Assembly: GCA_024500155.1 (NCBI GenBank) | Contig: CM044879.1 | Span: 25,228,572 to 25,292,571, forward strand | Length of the DNA stretch: 64,000 nucleotides | Source of the DNA: Chenopodium formosanum | Taxonomy: Eukaryota > Streptophyta > Magnoliopsida > Caryophyllales > Amaranthaceae | Reading direction: 5' to 3' | Shown: positions 57,844 through 64,000 of the stretch, in pieces | Layout of the letters: every line of letters starts with the position of its first letter | Numbering within the stretch: position 1 is the first letter of the stretch | Position numbers and translations under genes: made by a program | The notes under the pieces: generated by a model | Seen by the model: only the letters and a program-made list of their open reading frames with translations | What the model was told of the DNA's origin: nothing | Database searches by the model: none

Positions 57844-59175
57844 ATTAATGTTGAAAGGTTTTGATGATTGTAAACAAATGATGATTATTATCTAACTAAT
57901 ATGTGTATTGAGATGTGCATGTGAAAAAGTCAGGAAGCATGAAGGTGGTCAAGTACAAATTATATCATTATTGAAGAAGATTCCTTACATACAATGTATG
58001 GATTGTGCTTGAGTTCCTCAAGGGAACACAAAGAGAAGAAGTCTAAATGTACAAACGTATTGTTAAAATTTACATGCAGTTCTTAAGAAGAATGAGAAGA
58101 TGTTCTTTGCAAGGAATGAGCAGCAGTTCTTGAGGGGAAACAAGAAAAGAGAAGTTCCTTCACGGGAGTAGAAGTTTTATCAGAGAAGAGAAGTTCTTTT
58201 ACAATAACAGAAGTGTCGGAGTAGATTCTTCACCAGAGAAGAGAAGTTACTTGACAAGAACAGAAGCATCGGAATAGAAGCTTCATCAGAGAAACATGAA
58301 GATGAAAAAAATACGAGTATATTTTTCTAGGAATCAAGTATGTTGGACAAGAGAAATTGTGTGGAACACGCCTAAGGTACTACATTGGAACTTCAGTTAG
58401 TAAGGATTAGTGATGATGACCAGTAAGTTCCTTACTAGTCAGTCTAGAATTCGTTTATAGAAGGAATACGAGTTTGCACAGCACTAGGAGTCAGTTTTTC
58501 CACGTTAAATAGTCATTGCATTATGTTTGCCTACATTATAGGAAGTTAGTTTTGACTTGGTATTAACATTTATTAATAGCTTTTTATTTTATAAAAAATA
58601 AGTTTTTTATATAAAATTTGAATTTCCCTTTGACAAGAAGATGACTTATTTTCCTAGTTTCTAGGGATTTTGTTTTCACATAAACTAATTTCTAAAATGA
58701 TTTTATTTTATAAAACAGTTTTAAAAATAAATTTTGGTTTTATTGTAGTCAAAGTCGTGGGAAAAAGTTCTCAAAGTGGTTACCTTAAAAGTAGGAGTTT
58801 AGTTGAGATTTTATTTGTTGAGGAACAAAATGAATCTGGTCTATATGTGAAGTTAAATTAATGAACGAGTTTGTTATTTTAACTTATCTTCTTAAAGAAG
58901 TCAGTTTTAAACTCCTATCTTTTAGCACAAGGACTTGGTTGTCAAGGAACTTGTGGCTGGTATTTGTATAATGTGTTGATTGCTTTCCTAACAAAAAGGA
59001 AGTTATTGGGCAAGTCGTGGAGCAACTAATTGACCATTATTGTTGCTTATAATCAGAATTAGTTTTCTATTCATGGGCAAAAGATTCGGACCACTTTTGA
59101 TGTAATACCCCTCATGATTGCCTTAAAAGGAGTTTGATATACTACTTATATCAACAAGATGCATCTTTTTATTAG

Positions 59176-60713
59176 CACTAGGTGAAAAAACGTAATTGGC
59201 ACCGCCCTAAGGCCACCGGTTCTTAAGAATCGGTGGGGAAAAAAAGTGGGAAAAAACGAGGGAAGGGAATTGCCACCGGTTCGGTTTGAACCGGTGGGTA
59301 ATATATTAAACCCACCGGTTCAAACCGGTGGCTTTTTTTAATTTTTAAAAAACTCCCCATATGAACCCATATAAACCCTCATTCACAACCCTAATTCCTC
59401 AACCGCCCACTCCTCTTTCTCTCTCCTCCTCTTCTCTTTCTCTCTCCTTCTCTCTTCTCTGTTCATCTCCTGCTTCGAAATCTTTTTTTTTTCCCGAAAC
59501 CCTCCTACTTTGATCTTAGATCAGCTCTTCTCCTTCTTTCTCCTTGTTTCCTTCGATCTTATCTCCTTCTCTCTCTCTTTCGTTCTTCCCCAATTCTCAG
59601 CTCGTCCCCTTCTCTTTCGTTTCCACCACCACGAAAACCACCAAAGGCCACCTTTGAAGACCACCACGAAGATCACCACCAAGACCACCAAGAACACTAC
59701 CGAAGACATCAACATATAACACCGACTTTAATCGAGGTGGGTTTAATTTTTCTAGGTTTGATTTTCGGTTTAATTAATTGATTTTTCTGGGTACATGCAT
59801 GTGTTTTTTGGGTTTATTTAATTTTTTTTTATTTTGAGTTTTCTGGGTTTAATTAATCGGGTTTTGGGTTTAATTGGATTTTTATGGGTTTAATTAATCG
59901 ATTTAAATCGATTTTTGGATTGTAATTCTATTTTTCTAGGTTTCATTAAATGATTTAAATCTATCTTCGAATTTTATTTCGATTTTTTGTGGTTAATTTT
60001 CGATTAAAATAATCGTTATTTTGGGTTAATTAATCGAGTTCTGGGTTAATTAATTGAGTTATGTGTTAATTTTCAATTTTTGTTGGTTAATTAATCGAAA
60101 TCTGGGTTATGGCTAGCATTTTGATTTTTCTTGGTTTATTTTCGACTAAAATAATCGTTTTTTTGGGGTTCATGCATGCCTTTTTTTTTTCAGTTTTCTG
60201 GTTTTTTGGGGGTTTTTTTTTTGGGGGATTTCTAGGCTCAACGTTTTATTAACTTTTTTTTGTTTTAATTGATGCAGGTATATTTCAAGAAGCAAGATAA
60301 ATTGAAGAATAAGATGTTGTATAGGGTTTTTTCATTTTGATGTTGTAATTCTTTTTTTTTTTTTTTGTATTGTAATTTTTTTTTTTTATCAAATGTTATA
60401 AGTTATCGATTATAATGAATGAAATAGTTTGATTTATATTTTGATGTTGAATTTTTTTTAGTTCATTGCATTCGATTATGTTTAAAGACAAAAATACAAA
60501 AAAAAAAAAATAAAAAAAAAAAAAAAATTATATACATGTTAACTAGTGGCATTTATGTTAAATAAAAAAAAAAATTATGGGTAGCATTTTTGCCACCGGT
60601 TTTGAACCGGTGGCTTTTTACTGGAGTATTGCTACCCCCCAATAAGGCACCAGTTCAAAACCGGTGGGTTATGGGGGTTTGAACCGGTGCCTAATTCGAT
60701 TTTTCTACTAGTG
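59176..60713 (+). mobile_element. Non-autonomous CACTA element (1.54 kb)
   Basis: Ends CACTAGGTGAAAAAACG and TTTTTCTACTAGTG, with target duplication TAG (59173-59175, 60714-60716). Subterminal repeats are CACCGGTT and AACCGGTG in both orientations (at least four on each side). The interior looks like a transcription unit without a protein: ATATAAACCC (59370), a CT-rich leader, a T-rich intron-like stretch ending TTGATGCAG (60270-60279) and a short last exon with T-rich, AATGAATG-type 3' DNA. Confidence 0.9.
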
Positions 60714-60730
60714 TAGAGAGCTCATAAGCT

Positions 60731-60810
60731 AAGAATACTCCATAATTAAGCGTTCTTGGCTGGGAGTAGTCTTAGGATGGGTGACCTCCTGGGAAGTTTT
60801 CCCGGGGTGC
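60731..60810 (+). other. 5S rRNA-derived segment of Cassandra
   Basis: About 80 bp match the 3' two thirds of plant 5S rRNA: TTAAGCGTTCTTGG (A box), TAGGATGGGTGACC (internal element and start of the C box) and TCCTGGGAAGT. The RNA polymerase III control boxes are largely kept. It is part of a retrotransposon, not a ribosomal gene. Confidence 0.88.
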
Positions 60811-61121
60811 GCATGAGTGAGGACAAAAATGCGCTGGAAGGACTTGTGTTGGTCTGTGGGGACAGTTGTTGGCCCTCGATGCGCATTTCGTGACAATAGG
60901 CCCCTCCCTAATTTGTTTGGGGTCGGGGTGTTACATTTGACCATAAGGAACATGGGCAATTAGTGGGTTTTCTATATGTTCTATAAATAAAAAGTTTTTA
61001 ATTCTTTCAAAACTATTTGGCTTAAGTGAGTCATTCCATAATGGAGTTTATCCTAAGTGGTACAGCAGTCTTAAAGAAATGTATTTTATCTCCATGTTGG
61101 TGAGTCATTTCCTTTAGGTTC

Positions 61122-62746
61122 TGATGTGTGTCATAAATGACACACATTTGACGAGCATTTAGGTTCTTTCTATCCTCTTTTGGTAGCTTTTATGCTTAAT
61201 AAGTGCTTAGTTTTATGCTTTGTTGCTTAGTTTTACCCTTCCTCTCTTATTTTGTAGCTTTTGTGCATTTCGTTGGTTTTCTAGTCTTTTCTCCTTTATT
61301 TGCTCTATTTTCGTGGTTGTAGGTATTGGACGAGGTTCAGGTCTTCATTTTGGTGATCTACTATGGTGGAGGAAGCTTTTGGATCAAGTTCATAGCATTC
61401 GGGAAGCTCAAAATACAAAGAAGTGGAAGTTCCAAGTCTTGGCTCTTCTCTTGTGCTCGCTTGCGGTGCTCCCTTCAAAGGGAGTGTGTGCCCTCCAATA
61501 TTAAGCCTTAGCTACTGCCTCTCCTAGTGCCCATCACCATCATAAATCATGTGTGCACCCCTTATGCTTGAAGAGTTGAAGAATCATGGAAACCCAGCTG
61601 GGTGCGGCCGCACGCGCGGATGGTGCGGCCGCACACGAAGGATGTGCGGCCGCACACCATGGTGGTGCAGGCGCACATCTCCTGTAGTGCGGCCGCACCG
61701 GCGTGGGTCTTTTCTGATCTGATTTTGACGATTTTCTCTCTCTTCTTATACCTATTTGAACCCAATTTTTGTAAGCAAGTTTGATAATAGAATTAGATCA
61801 TATTCTTAGCTTAGTTGAGAGCTTCTCTATCTAGATCTAGGGATTAGTTTTAGGAGTAGATTTTAGAGAGAAAAAATGAAGAATTTCAATGGTGATTGAG
61901 AGATTGAAGATTTAATGGTGACAATTGTATTGGAGATCTACTCTATTATCAATGAGCATTTCTAAACTCTATCTCATTTATTGTTTTGTTTAGTATTCAT
62001 GTTTGGATTGTTTCATTTGTTTGGATTTTGATGATTGATGTTTGATTAGAGTAATTGTTCTTCTTTGATTGTTGATTGTTGATTTCTTTTGTTGTTGGTT
62101 GAATTGATGATGTTGCTAGAGTAGTTGTTTGGTTAGGGATTTGGTGAAGCTTGTATTATGTAATGGATTGATGTAGATTGGGGATTTTGATGGAGTTGAT
62201 GATGTGATTAAATTGGTTAATTGATTATGTGCATGTGTGTGTTTGATTTAGGCTTGATCACCCTAGTTATTCACACTAGATTGCATTGTAAGTTCACATT
62301 GATACGGACCATTGATTTGTGGCTTGCATTTACACGATTGAGGTGTCTTGTGATGTTTCCTAGTTAGAGTTTATCGTAGTTGACGCTAGTTAGACCTCTA
62401 GGAGAATAGCTTGATATGCTCTTTTGGTTGCATAATTGATCTTCCCTCACATTGCTTGACTTAGTCAACTTCCTAAACCAATTTGCATTGTTCATTGCTA
62501 TTATAAGTGAATCATAATCCCTAACATTTTACTTGTTTGGTTTCTTTATCTTAGTAGTTGTTAGTGTCTTCTTTTACCCTTAGTCTTCGACCTAGCTTAG
62601 GCACATAATTGAAAGCACTTAGACATTACCGTTCCTTTGGGTTCGACCCTTAACTTACCTCTATACTTGTATTTAGGTTTGTTGAGTGTTTATAAATTTT
62701 GTTTGGCTTAGGAGGATTAGTCCAATGACCTAATTTTCCCACGTCA
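61122..62746 (+). mobile_element. Solo LTR of family B (1625 bp)
   Basis: Runs from TGATGTGTGTCATAAATG to TTCCCACGTCA with a 5-bp target duplication GGTTC (61117-61121, 62747-62751). It is collinear with element B's LTRs. The palindrome array here is the best preserved of the family. Confidence 0.92.
61602..61750 (+). promoter_or_regulatory. Five-unit phased palindrome array and TATA-like box
   Basis: GTGCGGCCGCAC is present exactly at 61602, 61623, 61644 and 61687, and as GTGCAGGCGCAC at 61665. The steps are 21, 21, 21 and 22 bp. TTCTTATA follows at 61743. Spacers differ in sequence, so only the palindromes and the spacing are kept. Confidence 0.65.
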
Positions 62747-63274
62747 GGTTCCAAGTTCCTTACAAATCTCAAAGTGTCCAACATGTTAGTTTCACATATT
62801 TATCTTAGCTTTTATATGTATGTATTTGAGAATTGTTAAGGGTTTGAGCGAACTCTTGTATTGGGGAATTATAAAGGTTTAAGTGAACACTTGTATTGGG
62901 GAATTAGGAAGTTTGAGTGAACTTCTGTTGAGGAGATCGAAAGAGAAGTGAGAAAGAGAAGAGAAGAGTAACAAGTTGGGTGACTTGTTCCTCGGGGCTT
63001 TAAATTCGTTGAGGAACTTGAAGTTAGAATCTTTAGTTTATAATGGGTCATTGCCCTATTCCAGTGAAGATTCTTTTCCTAAAATCCCTTGTGGTTGTGG
63101 TTATGCTTCTTGTTCAGGGCCAAGAAGTTTTCCACCTAAAATTTCTCTTGCACTTTCAGTTCCTTTAGCTTACTTGTTTTTATTTCCGCAAAAAGTTTGA
63201 TAAATTTGTCATACTACAATTCAACCCCCCCCCCCTCCCCCCCTTCTTGTAGTATTCATTGAAACAACAATTAA

Positions 63275-64000
63275 AACAACAATCAACATCATTTTCCAAA
63301 TGTATTTTTTGGACCAACTTAATGTTCTGCAGACATTAAATTTACAATTAACTAATTTAATCCTTTCCCAGCAAAGAGTTAACTTATAAAAAAAATGTCC
63401 AACATAACATATTAATATACTATACAATTTGTGCAAAGAACAAAATTACCAACAAACTACAAAAGTTTACCAACGAATACATACTGGAGCAATGTCAATC
63501 GGTTTTCGATTTCCCATCTCTTCAACGGATATAATCCAGACTTTCAAACAACATTTATCAAATGAAGCAAATAACAATCTTCAGTCAATTCGTAACACAA
63601 GATCAGCACATTGCAACAGATTTATTACTACCAAAGATTTACCACCAACAAAACAATGCGACAGAAATTCACTCACACAAAATAATTTAACAATTACCCA
63701 GTACTCATGGCTAATCGAAGCACGTTCACATTCACTAACAATTTTGCATATCTAAATCAACTGTGTATTCCAAAATACAAAACCTAATTTAATGATTGAA
63801 ACACAACAATTTACAAGATCTAGTCACCCTAATTTAATGAATAAAACACAACGACTTACAAAATCTAGCCAATGCTTGATGCCTTGAACTTCCTCCTCCT
63901 CCATTGCCGGCCAATCTCCATCAACCGGATTCCTTTGTCACCCTAGTGGCTTCGTTCAGCTCATTTTCTGCGGAAGCTACTTACTTTCTAACTTTCTTTT
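63275..64000 (-). other. Probable 5' region of the FAR1-type MULE
   Basis: This DNA was contiguous with 57843 before the copia insertion, as shown by the ATTAA duplication. On the minus strand it reads toward the transposase remnant and is probably its leader or first exons, but no clear start or splice sites can be assigned. A 45-bp tandem duplication lies at 63784-63873 (CTAATTTAATGA starts both units). Confidence 0.35.

Larger units (their letters stand above)
59101..60935 (+). mobile_element. Cassandra TRIM solo LTR, split by a CACTA element
   Basis: TGTAATACCCC at 59101 and GGGGTGTTACA at 60935 are inverted ends, flanked by the 5-bp target duplication TTTGA (59096-59100, 60936-60940). 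Removing the CACTA and one TAG leaves about 294 bp, the usual size for Cassandra LTRs. The core is a 5S rRNA-derived segment, the defining feature of this family. Confidence 0.88.
57849..63269. mobile_element. Ty1/copia-type solo LTR with nested insertions
   Basis: Starts TGTTGAAAGGTTTTGATGA and ends CATTGAAACAACA, with TGTTG/CAACA inverted ends and a 5-bp target duplication ATTAA (57844-57848, 63270-63274). It contains GAAGTTCTT-rich DNA (58080-58300) and a poly(C) tract near 63226, as in SIRE-like LTRs. Without its insertions it is about 1.95 kb. Inside lie a Cassandra LTR (59101-60935) and a family-B LTR (61122-62746). Confidence 0.8.

Noticed and set aside
60731..60810. 5S rRNA gene
   Set aside because: The 5' third is missing and it lies inside inverted ends with a target duplication, so it belongs to Cassandra.
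61602..61698. CRISPR-like array of repeats with unique spacers
   Set aside because: Repeats are 12-bp palindromes with 9-10-bp spacers inside a plant LTR; no cas genes and wrong dimensions.

Overview
The window is nuclear DNA of a seed plant, most likely a eudicot with a large repeat-rich genome. It is AT-rich and holds no convincing intact host gene. Almost everything that can be recognised is nested transposable elements: Ty3/gypsy elements of the Tat type (tandem RNase H domains in pol, TGTAGACACC LTR starts), Athila-like LTR elements with a tRNA-Asp primer site, a Ty1/copia-type solo LTR, a Cassandra TRIM with a 5S rRNA-derived core, a LINE, and hAT, MULE and CACTA DNA transposons. A probable endogenous pararetrovirus fragment is also present. 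The species cannot be named from the sequence.

Layout. 1-1515: AT-rich DNA with recurring TGTTCAT. 1516-15076: element A, a Tat-type retrotransposon with gag but no pol, its 5' LTR truncated, split by a hAT transposon at 3282-6901 with an exact 8-bp target duplication. 15077-22378: element B, a non-autonomous Athila-like element with one gag-like reading frame, joined to the end of a second LTR. 22379-24029: 5'-truncated LINE with a poly(A) tail. 24392-26092: solo LTR (family F) with target duplication ATTAT. 26517-29281: LTR-like non-coding DNA. 29282 on: left end of a CACTA element. 30795-31660: TA-rich microsatellite abutting a pararetroviral movement-protein-like remnant. 31671-34900: two further Athila-like LTR pieces. 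34901-47306: element C, a Tat-type element with LTR, gag, protease, reverse transcriptase and two RNase H domains, interrupted by a MULE that itself contains a MULE, and by a CACTA element. 47307-51424: LTR-B fragment and a second Tat gag-protease fragment (D). 51425-56643: degraded minus-strand hAT carrying smaller insertions. 56644-64000: FAR1-type MULE split by a copia-type solo LTR, which holds a Cassandra solo LTR (split by a CACTA) and a solo LTR of family B.

How the parts relate. C carries the pol functions that A lacks, and the two share LTRs and leader, so A looks like a gag-only derivative of the C-type element. B has a primer site, polypurine tracts and a gag-like protein but no enzymes, so it would need a partner in trans. 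Nearly all coding sequences are broken.

The most unusual signal is a shared LTR layout. Each of several LTR families carries a small array of short GC-rich palindromes with a family-specific sequence, spaced about 19-22 bp apart and ending about 31-54 bp upstream of a TATA-like box. The A/C family repeats the same palindrome in its 5' leader, and A also has it in its 3' non-coding region.
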